Origin: Arthrobacter_N sp051262515
GTDB taxonomy: Bacteria; Actinomycetota; Actinomycetes; Actinomycetales; Micrococcaceae
Assembly: GCF_051262515.1 (NCBI RefSeq)
Contig: NZ_JBIMER010000001.1
Coordinates: 62,001 to 126,000 of the forward strand
Reading direction: 5' to 3'
DNA: 64,000 nt
This document shows positions 42,313 through 51,199 of the stretch, piece by piece. Numbering within the stretch: position 1 is the stretch's first letter; each line of letters opens with the position of its first letter. The notes below the pieces were generated by a model. It did not search any database, had not been told where the DNA came from, and was given only the letters and a program-made list of their open reading frames with translations. The translations under genes were made by a program, and so were the position numbers.

Positions 42313-42870
42313 GTGATCGACGAAACGCTGCAGGACGTGGCCGAGAAGATGGAGCGGACCATCGAGGCCGCCAAGGAGGACTTCGCGACCATCCGTACGG
42401 GGCGGGCGAACCCGGGGCTGTATTCGAAGGTCATGGTTGACTACTACGGTTCGCCGACGCCGCTGCAGCAACTGGCGTCCTTCGGCGTGCCGGACGCCCG
42501 CACCATCCTCATCACCCCCTACGACGTCACCGCCCTCCGCGCCATCGAGAAGGCCCTGAGCGACTCGGAAGTGGGTGCCAACCCGTCGAACGACGGCAAG
42601 TTGATCCGCGTGACGATCCCCGAGCTGACGCAGGAGCGACGGAAGGAATACGTCAAGATCGTCAAGGGCAAGGGTGAGGACGCCAAGGTCGCGATCCGGA
42701 ACCACCGCCGCAAGGCCAAGGACATGCTGGACAAGATGGTGAAGGACGGCGACGTCGGCGAGGACGACGGGTCCCGCGGCGAGAAGGAGCTCGACGCGTT
42801 GACCAAGAAGCACGTCGACTCGATCGACGAGCTGCTCAAGCGCAAGGAATCCGAGCTGCTGGAAGTCTAA
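42313..42870 (+). CDS. frr: ribosome recycling factor
   Basis: A 185-residue tRNA-mimic that splits post-termination ribosomes with EF-G. Family signatures are FATIRTGRANPGLYSKVMVD near residue 24, YYGSPTPLQQLAS, IRVTIPELTQERRKEYVK and RNHRRKAKDMLDKM. The start is GTG after AAGGAG. TAGGAT at about 42243 may give it its own promoter. Its stop shares one base with the cdsA start. Confidence 0.97.
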   Translation: MIDETLQDVAEKMERTIEAAKEDFATIRTGRANPGLYSKVMVDYYGSPTPLQQLASFGVPDARTILITPYDVTALRAIEKALSDSEVGANPSNDGKLIRVTIPELTQERRKEYVKIVKGKGEDAKVAIRNHRRKAKDMLDKMVKDGDVGEDDGSRGEKELDALTKKHVDSIDELLKRKESELLEV

Positions 42871-43805
42871 TGCCCAACTCCACGCCGCCCGACGCGGGGG
42901 AGCCCAACCCGGGGCCCACGCCGAAGCCGCAGGCGGGGGCTAACGGCCCCGACAGCTTCTCCCGGCGGTCACTGAGGCAGGCGGCGCCCACATCGCGCGC
43001 CGGCCGCGACCTGCCGGCGGCGATCGCCGTCGGACTGGTATTGCTGGTCGGCGTCCTCGCGGGGCTGCTGCTGTTCCCGCTGGCCTTCGTGGTGATCGTG
43101 ACCCTGTTCGGCGTCCTGGGCAGCTGGGAGGTCGGCCGGGCGCTGGCTGAGTCCAAGGTGGACCTTCCGCTCGTGCCCCTGGCGGTGGGGGCGATCTCCA
43201 TGCCGTTCTCCGCCTATTACGGCGGCCCCGAGGCGTTGGGTTTCGCCCTCGCCGGGTCGCTGCTGCTGGTGCTGCTGTGGCGCGTCATCGAAGGCGGCGG
43301 CGGCGCCACCCGGTCGGTCCTCGCGTCGGTGTTCGTCGCGCTTTGGGTGCCGTTCCTGCTCAGTTTCTCGATCCTGCTGTTCAACGAGGCGGACGGGCCG
43401 CTCAAGGTCGCCACGTTGTTGTTGCTGGTCGTCGCGAACGACACGTTCGGCTACCTCGTGGGGGCCTTTCTCGGCAAGCATCCCATGGCCCCGAAAATCA
43501 GTCCGAAGAAGTCCTGGGAGGGATTCGCCGGATCCGTGGCCGGCGCCGTCGTCGTCGGCGTTCTGGCCAGCGTCTGGCTGCTCGGCCAGCCGTGGTGGGT
43601 CGGCGTGCCGCTGGCGATGGCGACGGTGGCGGCGGCCACGGTGGGTGACCTCTCGGAGTCGATGGTCAAGCGGGAGCTCGGCATCAAGGACATGAGTACG
43701 CTGCTGCCCGGGCACGGCGGTTTCATGGACCGGCTGGATTCCATCGTCTTTGCATCTCCCGTCGCCTACATCCTGTTCGTTCTGCTGCTGCCCGGCGCAG
43801 TCTAG
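42870..43805 (+). CDS. cdsA: phosphatidate cytidylyltransferase
   Basis: A 311-residue membrane enzyme making CDP-diacylglycerol from phosphatidate and CTP. After a Pro-rich cytoplasmic start of about 50 residues there are about eight helices. The CDS signature spans 268-294, including SMVKRELGIKD and GHGGFMDRLD. The ATG overlaps the frr stop by one base (TAATG). dxr, the frequent next gene in this cluster, is displaced to 63689. Confidence 0.95.
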   Translation: MPNSTPPDAGEPNPGPTPKPQAGANGPDSFSRRSLRQAAPTSRAGRDLPAAIAVGLVLLVGVLAGLLLFPLAFVVIVTLFGVLGSWEVGRALAESKVDLPLVPLAVGAISMPFSAYYGGPEALGFALAGSLLLVLLWRVIEGGGGATRSVLASVFVALWVPFLLSFSILLFNEADGPLKVATLLLLVVANDTFGYLVGAFLGKHPMAPKISPKKSWEGFAGSVAGAVVVGVLASVWLLGQPWWVGVPLAMATVAAATVGDLSESMVKRELGIKDMSTLLPGHGGFMDRLDSIVFASPVAYILFVLLLPGAV

Positions 43806-43910
43806 GGTCTTTGCCACACGACTAGGTAGGATGGGGGAGCGGCGTGCCCAGGCGGTCGCCCCATCGTCATGATTACATCGGTGCACAACGCCGGAGTTGA
43901 GGATATCGCT

Positions 43911-44495
43911 TTGAGCCAGGACCACGCGCAGACAACCCAGACGCCCTTCGAGAGGGTGGCTCCACAGGAATTCGGCTACAGCACCAAGCAGGTGGACCAC
44001 TTCCTGGCCAGGGCCCGGGCCACCTTCAACGGCACCGGCGACGACGAGAGCGTCGTCACGAGCCACCTCGTCCGCCGCACCGCCTTCGAACCGCAAAAGG
44101 GCGGCTACGACGCGCGGGAGGTGGACACCGCGCTCGACCGCCTCGAGGACGTGTTCGCCCAGCGGGAGCGGGATGCGCTGATCGAGGAAGAGGGCGAGGA
44201 CGCGTGGCTGCAACAGGTCGGCCGCCTGTCCGCGATCCTACGCGGACGCCTGCACCGCGCGCCGGGCGAGCGCTTTCGCCGCCCCACCCGCCGCGGCGCA
44301 CCCAGCTACAACGTCGAGGACGTCGACGAGTTGTGCGAGCAGCTGCTGGACTACTTCGAACACGACACCCCCATGAGCGTGGACACCGTCCGCCGCGTGG
44401 TGTTCCGCGAGGCCAAGGGGCAGGACGGCTACGAGGAAAGCCAGGTGGACGCGTTCCTGGACCGGGTCGTCGAACTGATGGCGTCGATCGACTAG
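43911..44495 (+). CDS. DivIVA domain-containing protein
   Basis: A 194-residue protein with three DivIVA-type motifs: PQEFGYSTKQVDHFLARAR near residue 17, KGGYDAREVDTALDRLEDVF near 63, and GQDGYEESQVDAFLDRVVEL at the C-terminus. Such modules in actinobacteria bind curved or polar membrane or mediate assembly with Wag31/DivIVA. TTG 43911 was preferred because GAGG lies 8 nt upstream; ATG 43869 would add 14 residues but has no ribosome-binding site. It overlaps the convergent symporter gene by 4 bp. Confidence 0.75.
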   Translation: MSQDHAQTTQTPFERVAPQEFGYSTKQVDHFLARARATFNGTGDDESVVTSHLVRRTAFEPQKGGYDAREVDTALDRLEDVFAQRERDALIEEEGEDAWLQQVGRLSAILRGRLHRAPGERFRRPTRRGAPSYNVEDVDELCEQLLDYFEHDTPMSVDTVRRVVFREAKGQDGYEESQVDAFLDRVVELMASID

Positions 44496-45964
44496 GGCGT
44501 TTCCGGCGCGTGGAGGCTGGCCATCACGGCGTCCACGCGTTTTCGCGTGCTTTGGCCGCCGCCCGAAGCGCGCGACACCGTGAACATGGTGAGGAACGCC
44601 AGCGGAACGGTCCACGCCGCCGGCTGCGACAACAGCTCGTGGATCAGGCCCGAAGTCTCCGGCAGGATGCCGCCGACCGCCAGCGCCGTACCGCAGGACA
44701 CGGCGCCCGCAGCCATTCCGGCCACCGCGCCGCGAGCGGTCAGCCCCCGCCACCAGATCCCCAGCAGCAGCAACGGGCAGATGGTCGAGGCGGTGAAGGC
44801 AAACACCGACCCGATGGCCCCGGCCAGGGCGAACGTGCTTGTGCCGAGCGCGAGCAGCAGCGGGACCACGCACGCCATGACGGTCGAGATCCGGAATCCA
44901 CGGACCGTGCCGCGGAACAGCCCCTGGCTGATGACGCCCGCCAGGGAGACCACGAGGCCGGACGTGGTGGACAGGAAGGCAGCGAAGGCGCCGCCGACCA
45001 CGACGGCCGAGAGTGCTTCGCCGGCGGTGCCGCCCACGATCCGTCCGGGGAGCAGAAGGATCGTCGCGTCCGCGTTGCCGGCCGCGGCCAGCTCCGGCGT
45101 GTAGGTGCGCCCCAGGACGCCGAGGATGGTCGGGAAAAGGTAGAACAGGCTCAGGAGCCCGATGACGATCGCCGTCGTCCGCCGGGCGGAGGGTCCGTCC
45201 GGATTGGTGTAGAAGCGCACCAGGACGTGCGGCAGACCCAGCGTGCCGAACAGCAGCGCGACGATCAACGAGATGTTGCGGTAGATGCCGGCGTCCTCTA
45301 TCGGGGCTACCGGGGCGTCGAAGGCCTGCCCGTTGGCGGTCGGGGACTCCCCGGCGATCCCCAGGTGGATGAGGATGAAGGCGGTGGGCACCGCCAGCGC
45401 GAGGAGCTTCAGCCAGAACTGGAAGGCCTGCACGAAGGTGATGGATCGCATCCCGCCCGCGAGGACGGTCAGGCACACGACCACCATGACCAGAAGCGCC
45501 CCCAGCCAAGACGGCAGCGAGGTGGTGATGCCGAGCGTCAGTGCCGCCCCGTGCAGTTGCGGAACGATGTACAGCCAACCGACGACGACGACCAGGACGC
45601 TGGTGGCGTGCCGCGCCGCGCGTCCGCCCAGCCGGATCTGGGCGAAGTCGGGCAGGGTGTACGCCCCGGAGCGGCGCAGCGGCGCGGCGACGAACAGGAG
45701 CAGCATCAGGTATCCGGCCGTGTAGCCGATCGGGAACCACAGTGCGTCCTGCCCGGAGACCACGATCAGGCCGGCGACGCCCAGGAAGCTGGCCGCCGAC
45801 AGGTACTCGCCGCCGATGGCGGAGGCGTTCCACCAGGGCTTGACGGTGCGCGAGGCCACGTAGAAGTCGCCGGTGGTGCGGGAGATGCGCAGGCCGTTGA
45901 AGGCGATCAGGACGGTGACGGCCGTGACGGCGATGACCGCTGCGAGCGCGGTGGTCGGGTTCAT
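44492..45964 (-). CDS. sodium:solute symporter (MctP/ActP-like monocarboxylate permease), copy A
   Basis: A 490-residue SSS-family protein with about thirteen helices. GEYLSAASFLGVAGLI near residue 51 and GTLGLPHVLVRFYTNPDGPS near 237 are the motifs of acetate/monocarboxylate:Na+ symporters. It is paired with a small DUF485-like gene whose end overlaps its start by 4 bp. It is fourth in a leftward unit: sensor kinase, response regulator, small membrane protein, symporter. The likely substrate is acetate, pyruvate or a similar acid, inferred from family. Confidence 0.85.
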   Translation of the reverse strand: MNPTTALAAVIAVTAVTVLIAFNGLRISRTTGDFYVASRTVKPWWNASAIGGEYLSAASFLGVAGLIVVSGQDALWFPIGYTAGYLMLLLFVAAPLRRSGAYTLPDFAQIRLGGRAARHATSVLVVVVGWLYIVPQLHGAALTLGITTSLPSWLGALLVMVVVCLTVLAGGMRSITFVQAFQFWLKLLALAVPTAFILIHLGIAGESPTANGQAFDAPVAPIEDAGIYRNISLIVALLFGTLGLPHVLVRFYTNPDGPSARRTTAIVIGLLSLFYLFPTILGVLGRTYTPELAAAGNADATILLLPGRIVGGTAGEALSAVVVGGAFAAFLSTTSGLVVSLAGVISQGLFRGTVRGFRISTVMACVVPLLLALGTSTFALAGAIGSVFAFTASTICPLLLLGIWWRGLTARGAVAGMAAGAVSCGTALAVGGILPETSGLIHELLSQPAAWTVPLAFLTMFTVSRASGGGQSTRKRVDAVMASLHAPETP

Positions 45965-46329
45965 CGGCCGGACACGTCCCGGTAGCGGTCCTCGTTGCGT
46001 TGCGCGGCCCGGGTGAACAGGAACGCGCCGAGCAGGATGATGGGGTAGACGCCCAGACCCATGACCAGCCACGGCAGGGGCACGGTGGCGATCCGCGAGG
46101 CGTTGATTTCCGGCCATGTCCCGACGAGGACCGCGAGACCCACCAACAGGACCAGGAACCCGATCGCGACGGAGAGCGCCAGACGCAGCTGCGACCGGAT
46201 GAGCGAGCGCACGTAGAACGAATCCACGGGATCGGCGGGATCGGCGGGATCGCGGCGGGAGGGCCGCAGCCCGGCGCCGTCCGGGGCCACGACCCTGACC
46301 CTGCGCGGCGGAACGCGGTCTGCGGTCAC
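45961..46329 (-). CDS. small DUF485-like membrane partner of symporter A
   Basis: A 122-residue protein with a basic, Pro/Asp-rich N-terminus (1-45) and two transmembrane helices at about 50-70 and 84-105. This is the layout of DUF485/YjcH partners of acetate permeases, though the domain is diverged. The start is GTG. It overlaps the symporter by 4 bp, the same order as the DUF485-symporter pair at 48441. Confidence 0.65.
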   Translation of the reverse strand: MTADRVPPRRVRVVAPDGAGLRPSRRDPADPADPVDSFYVRSLIRSQLRLALSVAIGFLVLLVGLAVLVGTWPEINASRIATVPLPWLVMGLGVYPIILLGAFLFTRAAQRNEDRYRDVSGR

Positions 46330-46339
46330 GGCGATCCGA

Positions 46340-47056
46340 TCACAGCGGGCGGACCCGGTTTGCGGCGAGCCGCTCGCGGAGGTACGGCAGTGCGCGGCGG
46401 CTGACGGGAAGTTCCGTTCCGGCGACCACCACGGAGGCCCGACCCGTCCGCAGCTGGACCCGGTCGATGTGTTCCATGGCCACCAGGTAGCTGCGGTGGA
46501 TGCGGATATAGCCGGCGGAGGCCCACTGCTGCTCCAGGTCGTTGAGCGGCACCCTGATCAGGTAGCTCGCGTCGGCCGTGTGGAGCCGCGCGTAGTCGCC
46601 CTGCGCCTGGACGTAGCGGATGTCGTCCCGGCGGATCATCTTCGTGACGCCGCCCTGGTCCACGGTGACGACCTCCGGCTTCGCGCCGTCGTCCTCCATC
46701 AACTCGCAGACGCGGCGCACCGATTCCGCCAGGCGCTCGGGCCGGATCGGTTTCAGGACGTAGTCGACGGCGGCCAGCTCGAACGCCTCGAGGGCCTGCG
46801 CCTCGTCGGCGGTCACGAAGACGACGGCGGGGGGCCGGCTGAAGCGCGAGATGGTCCGGGCGATGTCCAGGCCGGAGAGGGCGGGCATGTGGATGTCGAG
46901 GAACAACGCGTCCACCGGGAACTCCTCGAGTGCGCGGAGTGCCTCGGCGCCCGAAGTCGCGCGGTGGATCTGGCCCACGCGGTCGTCTTGCGCGAGCAGA
47001 TACGCCAGTTCGGCGACTGCCGGGAGCTCGTCGTCGGCGACAACCACATTGATCAT
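46340..47056 (-). CDS. LytTR family response regulator
   Basis: A 238-residue regulator. The receiver domain (1-120) has the acidic pair VVADDE, phospho-acceptor Asp54 in ALFLDIHMPALSG, and Lys in YVLKPI. The LytTR DNA-binding domain (about 137-235) contains GDYARLHTADASYLIR and YIRIHRSYLVAMEHI. It is encoded just after the LytS-like kinase and before symporter A. A direct repeat fitting the LytTR site lies upstream of the kinase gene at 48286-48315. Confidence 0.92.
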   Translation of the reverse strand: MINVVVADDELPAVAELAYLLAQDDRVGQIHRATSGAEALRALEEFPVDALFLDIHMPALSGLDIARTISRFSRPPAVVFVTADEAQALEAFELAAVDYVLKPIRPERLAESVRRVCELMEDDGAKPEVVTVDQGGVTKMIRRDDIRYVQAQGDYARLHTADASYLIRVPLNDLEQQWASAGYIRIHRSYLVAMEHIDRVQLRTGRASVVVAGTELPVSRRALPYLRERLAANRVRPL

Positions 47057-47061
47057 GCGCC

Positions 47062-48255
47062 CTAGTCTATGGCGTGCCGGCTGGCGCCCCGCGGCGGACC
47101 CGTGGTGTTGCCCGGCTGGAATTTCGGCACCCGCAACGTGATCAGGGTGCCGGCGCCGGGCGCCGTCTCGATCACCAGCCCGTGCTCGTCGCCGTAGACC
47201 TGCCGCAGCCGCACGTCGACGTTGCGCAGCCCCACGTGGACGCCTTCCGTCGTGCCGGCCAGCACGGACCGTAGCGCGTCGGGGTCGATGCCCACGCCGT
47301 CGTCCTCCACCGTGATCTCCGCGAATTCCCCACTGTCCCGCGCCGTGAGGGTGACGAGGCCACCGTCGGCCTTTCCCTCCAGCCCGTGCCGCACCGCGTT
47401 CTCCACAAGCGGCTGCAGGGACAGGAACGGGATGACCGTGCCGAGGACCTCCGGGGCGATCGCCAGGGAGACCCTGATCCGGTCGCCGAAGCGGGCCTTC
47501 TCCAGCAGGAGGTAGCGGTCGATCGACTGCAGTTCCTCGGCCAGGGTCGTGAAGTCGCCGTGCCGGCGGAAGGAATAGCGGGTGAAGTCGGCGAATTCCA
47601 CCACGAGCTGGCGAGCCCGCTGGGGGTCGGTGGTGATGAAGGACGCGATCGCGTTGAGGCTGTTGTAGATGAAGTGCGGGCTGATCTGCGCGCGCAGCGC
47701 GCGGACCTCGGCTTCCATGAGCAGCGCCCGCGATTCGTCAAGTTCCGCCAAGCCGACCTGGGCCGCCACCCAGGCCGCCACCTCCGTTGTCGCGCGGAGC
47801 AGGCCCGCGTCCGCCCGGCGCGCCACCGCGACGACCGTCCCCACCGTGCGGTCCTGGACGACGACCGGCGCGAACACGGCGTCCCATCCGTCGAGGTGGT
47901 GCAGTTGGGTGCGGCCGGAGGCCAGCGCGTTCGCGGCGAGTCCCATGAGTGGATCCGGCGGGAGGGAGCCGTCCTCGGAGAGCACCGCAGTCGTGTCCGT
48001 CATGGCCAGCCCGTCGCAGGCCAGCAGGCCCCGGAGGTGACGGCTGGCCCCGGCGGCCCCCTCGCGCGTCAGGCCGCTGGCGAGGTGGGGGGCCGCCCGC
48101 GAAACGGTGTGCAGCGTCTCGTAGGTGGCCCTGTCGGCGTCGGTTCCCAGATCGCGCGACGAGCGGAAGATCCGGTAGCCGACGAAACCGACCACTGCGA
48201 TGGCGACCATGACGATGGCCGCGATCAGGGTGGTTTCCAAGGCGGTGGACATCAT
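47062..48255 (-). CDS. LytS-type sensor histidine kinase
   Basis: A 397-residue kinase of the HPK8/LytS class. One N-terminal transmembrane helix (about 8-30), a GAF-like sensory region (about 45-165), the phospho-acceptor His194 in AQISPHFIYNSLNAIASF, and an ATPase domain with PLVENAVRHGLEG and DDGVGIDPD. Only one membrane helix means it probably senses a cytoplasmic signal. The ATG codons at 48255 and 48252 are adjacent choices. By analogy with BtsS and YpdA of E. coli, the signal may be a carboxylate such as pyruvate; that is inference. Confidence 0.88.
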   Translation of the reverse strand: MMSTALETTLIAAIVMVAIAVVGFVGYRIFRSSRDLGTDADRATYETLHTVSRAAPHLASGLTREGAAGASRHLRGLLACDGLAMTDTTAVLSEDGSLPPDPLMGLAANALASGRTQLHHLDGWDAVFAPVVVQDRTVGTVVAVARRADAGLLRATTEVAAWVAAQVGLAELDESRALLMEAEVRALRAQISPHFIYNSLNAIASFITTDPQRARQLVVEFADFTRYSFRRHGDFTTLAEELQSIDRYLLLEKARFGDRIRVSLAIAPEVLGTVIPFLSLQPLVENAVRHGLEGKADGGLVTLTARDSGEFAEITVEDDGVGIDPDALRSVLAGTTEGVHVGLRNVDVRLRQVYGDEHGLVIETAPGAGTLITLRVPKFQPGNTTGPPRGASRHAID

Positions 48256-48285
48256 GGCACCACAGTAGACCGCGGGCGGGGCCGC

Positions 48286-48315
48286 GCCATTCGTCGGCCC
48301 GGCCCAACCGTTCGT
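48286..48315 (+). promoter_or_regulatory. LytTR direct-repeat binding site between the two symporter operons
   Basis: GCCATTCGT (48286-48294) and ACCGTTCGT (48307-48315) are separated by 12 bp. The published LytTR consensus is two copies of [TA][AC][CA]GTTN[AG][TG] with 12-13 bp between. The second copy matches 9 of 9 and the first 7 of 9. The site lies in the divergent spacer and its orientation would serve the rightward DUF485-symporter operon, about 125 bp before its ATG. Confidence 0.7.
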
Positions 48316-48440
48316 CGCAGGAGGGGCACCGCTCGGCACGACGCGCCCGCGAGGATCTTCACAGCGGGGCGCCGCATGAAGGATGGTGATTCAAGTCACT
48401 AGCCGCCCGGGCGGATTGTGCCACCCCACAAGGAGGAAGC

Positions 48441-48800
48441 ATGGGCAACACCCCACCATCGGACGTCGGTCCGATCGAGGACTTCACGGAGGTCCAGAAC
48501 AGCGAAGAGTTCACCGAGCTCCGCCGCACGCACCGCAGTTTCGTATTTCCCATGGCCATCGTGTTCCTGGTCTGGTATTTCGTTTATGTCCTCATGGCCG
48601 CGTACCTGCCGGAGTTCATGTCCATCAAGGTCTTCGGCAACGTCAACATCGGCCTGTTGCTGGGCTTGCTGCAGTTCGTGTCCACGTTCGTGATCACGGG
48701 GCTGTACGTGTCCTTCGCGAACCGCAGGCTCGATCCCAAGGCCACCGCGATCCGCCACCGGCTGGAAGCGCAAATCGGCACCCCGGAGGCAAACCAGTGA
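48441..48800 (+). CDS. DUF485 family membrane protein
   Basis: A 119-residue protein with a soluble acidic N-terminus (EEFTELRRTHRSFVFPMAIV), then two transmembrane helices at about 37-58 and 72-92. This is the standard DUF485/YjcH layout, and the gene pairs with SSS acetate/monocarboxylate permeases. AAGGAGG precedes the ATG. It overlaps the symporter gene by 4 bp (GTGA). Confidence 0.88.
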   Translation: MGNTPPSDVGPIEDFTEVQNSEEFTELRRTHRSFVFPMAIVFLVWYFVYVLMAAYLPEFMSIKVFGNVNIGLLLGLLQFVSTFVITGLYVSFANRRLDPKATAIRHRLEAQIGTPEANQ

Positions 48801-50416
48801 ACGTCACCCCAATCGCGGCGGCCGCCGAATCCACCAAGGTCGGCGACCCCCTAGTCAACATCCTGATCTTCGCGCTGTTCGTTGGCGTGACGCTCGTCGT
48901 CGTGCTGCGCGCCAGCAAGAACAACAAGACGGCGGCGGATTACTACGCCGGCGGACGCTCCTTCACCGGCGGCCAGAACGGCACCGCCATCGCGGGCGAC
49001 TACCTCTCGGCGGCATCCTTCCTGGGCATCGTCGGCGCGATCGCCATCAACGGATACGACGGGTTCCTCTATTCCATCGGTTTCCTCGTGGCCTGGCTCG
49101 TGGCCCTGCTGCTCGTCGCCGAGCTCCTGCGCAACACGGGCAAGTTCACCATGGCCGACGTGCTCTCGTTCCGCCTCAAGCAGCGCCCCATCCGCATCGC
49201 CGCGGCGACCACCACACTCGCCGTCTGCCTGTTCTACCTTCTGGCGCAGATGGCCGGAGCCGGTGCGCTGGTCTCGCTGCTGCTCGGCATCGACGACCGA
49301 CTCGGGCAGTCCCTGGTCATCACCGTCGTCGGCGGACTGATGATCCTCTACGTACTGGTCGGCGGGATGAAGGGCACCACCTGGGTCCAGATCATCAAGG
49401 CCTGCCTGCTGATCGCCGGCGCGTTCGTGATGACCGTGTGGGTCCTGGCCATCTACGGCTTCAACCTCTCCGCGCTGCTGGGCGACGCCGTCGCGTCGGC
49501 CGGCACCGAGGCCATCCTGAACCCGGGCCTGCAGTACGGGGCCAGCTCGATCACGAAGCTGGACTTCCTCTCGCTCGGCCTGGCGCTGGTTCTCGGCACC
49601 GCCGGACTTCCGCACGTCCTGATGCGCTTCTACACGGTTCCGACCGCCAAAGAGGCCCGCAGGTCAGTCGTGTGGGCCATCTGGCTCATCGGCGCGTTCT
49701 ACCTGTTCACTCTGGTCCTCGGCTACGGCGCCGGAGCGCTGATCGGCGCGGATCGGATCAACGCGGCCCCGGGCGGCGTGAACTCCGCGGCTCCGTTGCT
49801 CGCGTTCGAACTCGGCGGATCGCTACTGCTCGGCGTGATTTCGGCGGTCGCCTTCGCCACCATCCTGGCGGTGGTCGCCGGCCTCACGATCACGGCGGCG
49901 GCGTCGTTCGCCCACGACATCTACGCGAACGTCATCGCCAAGGGCAAGACCACTCCGGAGAAGGAAGTGAAGGTCGCCCGCCGCACGGTCATCGTGATCG
50001 GCATCCTGGCGATCGCAGGCGGCATCGGCGCCCAGGGTCAGAACGTTGCCTTCCTGGTGGCGCTGGCCTTCGCGGTGGCGGCCTCCGCGAACCTGCCGAC
50101 CATCCTGTACTCGCTGTTCTGGAAGAAGTTCAGCACCCAGGGCGCGGTCTGGTCCATGTACGGCGGGCTTGCCTCCGCCCTGCTCCTGATCGTCTTCTCG
50201 CCGGTCATGTCCGGCAATGAGACGGCCATGATCCCGGGGGCTGACTTCGCGATCTTCCCGCTGAAGAACCCGGGCCTGGTCTCGATCCCGCTCGCGTTCC
50301 TCCTGGGCTGGCTGGGCACGGTCCTGGACAAGCGCACGGAGGATCCGGTGAAGCAGGCCGAGATGGAGGTCCGTTCGCTCACCGGCGTCGGCGCCGAGAA
50401 GGCCGTCGACCACTAG
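48797..50416 (+). CDS. sodium:solute symporter (MctP/ActP-like cation:acetate symporter), copy B
   Basis: A 539-residue SSS permease with about thirteen helices. Motifs are GDYLSAASFLGIVGAIAING near residue 70, GGMKGTTWVQIIKACLLIAG near 192, and GTAGLPHVLMRFYTVPTAKE near 273, close to ActP. The GTG start overlaps DUF485. It is longer than copy A and shares the same GLPHVL-RFYT core. It probably takes up acetate or related monocarboxylates with Na+. A large hairpin terminates the operon. Confidence 0.9.
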   Translation: MNVTPIAAAAESTKVGDPLVNILIFALFVGVTLVVVLRASKNNKTAADYYAGGRSFTGGQNGTAIAGDYLSAASFLGIVGAIAINGYDGFLYSIGFLVAWLVALLLVAELLRNTGKFTMADVLSFRLKQRPIRIAAATTTLAVCLFYLLAQMAGAGALVSLLLGIDDRLGQSLVITVVGGLMILYVLVGGMKGTTWVQIIKACLLIAGAFVMTVWVLAIYGFNLSALLGDAVASAGTEAILNPGLQYGASSITKLDFLSLGLALVLGTAGLPHVLMRFYTVPTAKEARRSVVWAIWLIGAFYLFTLVLGYGAGALIGADRINAAPGGVNSAAPLLAFELGGSLLLGVISAVAFATILAVVAGLTITAAASFAHDIYANVIAKGKTTPEKEVKVARRTVIVIGILAIAGGIGAQGQNVAFLVALAFAVAASANLPTILYSLFWKKFSTQGAVWSMYGGLASALLLIVFSPVMSGNETAMIPGADFAIFPLKNPGLVSIPLAFLLGWLGTVLDKRTEDPVKQAEMEVRSLTGVGAEKAVDH

Positions 50417-50448
50417 GGCGGTACGGCGCCATCCGGCGCACCACCTTC

Positions 50449-50487
50449 GGAACCCCCGCGGCGCATACCTTGCGCCGCGGGGGTTCC
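50449..50487 (+). terminator. strong hairpin terminator after symporter B
   Basis: A perfect 17-bp stem (50449-50465 with 50471-50487) with the 5-nt loop TACCT lies between symporter B and the convergent Lrp gene. Confidence 0.8.
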
Positions 50488-50530
50488 GTCGTTGTGGACA
50501 CGGGGGTTCCGGCCGGCCCCGGACCGGTCC

Positions 50531-51010
50531 TCAGGCGGAGCGGGGCGTCGCTTCGGTGGCCAGCAACGGCCGCATGCGGTGCGGAATCAGCTCCGCCATC
50601 GAGATGGACGTGTCCGCGCGGTCGACGCCGTCGATGTGCAGGATGGTGCCGTTGACACGGAACAGGTCCTCCGCATCGCGGGCGACCACGCGCGCGAGTA
50701 TGTCGGCGCTGCCCGTGAGGCCGTGGGCCTCCACGACCTCGGGTATCTCGCTCAGCGACGAGACGATGTCGCCGAGGAGCCGCTGCTGGACATGGATGTG
50801 GACGAAGCTGGTGATCGGGTATCCGAGCGCGGTGGGATTGACCCTGCGCTCGAAGGGGAGGAACGCTCCGCGGTTCTCGAGGCGCAACGTGCGCGCTTGG
50901 ACGGTGTTCCGCGAGATGCCCAGTTGCTGCGCCAGCGACAGGACGGTGGCCTTGGGGTCGAGGGCCAGGGCGTCAAGGAGTCGAAGGTCGGTGTCATCCA
51001 ATGCGTGCAT
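50531..51010 (-). CDS. Lrp/AsnC family regulator, BkdR-like by position
   Basis: A 159-residue regulator. The N-terminal helix-turn-helix (about 5-60) has TVLSLAQQLGISRNTVQART, and the RAM ligand-binding domain (about 70-145) ends IDGVDRADTSISMAELI. It is divergent from the 2-oxo acid dehydrogenase operon at 51200. In pseudomonads an Lrp protein, BkdR, activates the branched-chain dehydrogenase in response to branched-chain amino acids; the same role is inferred here. The ATG at 51010 overlaps one of two GTGCATAGTG repeats. Confidence 0.88.
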   Translation of the reverse strand: MHALDDTDLRLLDALALDPKATVLSLAQQLGISRNTVQARTLRLENRGAFLPFERRVNPTALGYPITSFVHIHVQQRLLGDIVSSLSEIPEVVEAHGLTGSADILARVVARDAEDLFRVNGTILHIDGVDRADTSISMAELIPHRMRPLLATEATPRSA

Positions 51011-51057
51011 AGTGCGCAACTTTAGCACCGTCGGATACCCCGAAATAGTGCATAGTG
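51005..51057. promoter_or_regulatory. paired GTGCATAGTG direct repeats in the Lrp / E1-alpha spacer
   Basis: GTGCATAGTG occurs at 51005-51014, covering the Lrp start codon, and again at 51048-51057, four helical turns away (43 bp). It is a candidate Lrp-type regulator site controlling both the regulator and the E1-E2 operon. The rest of the 189-bp spacer shows no clear -35/-10 pair. Confidence 0.45.
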
Positions 51058-51199
51058 ATGAGTTTCGGTGCGCTAGGTTGTGCGTCGATCCTCCTGTGAG
51101 TAGGGTCACATCAAGCCGCGACGACGTATCGCGGTACCGTCCGGCGCTCGCGGCCACAAGCCGCGGGCGGTGAACAATCGAGAGACAAGGGCCCACCAC

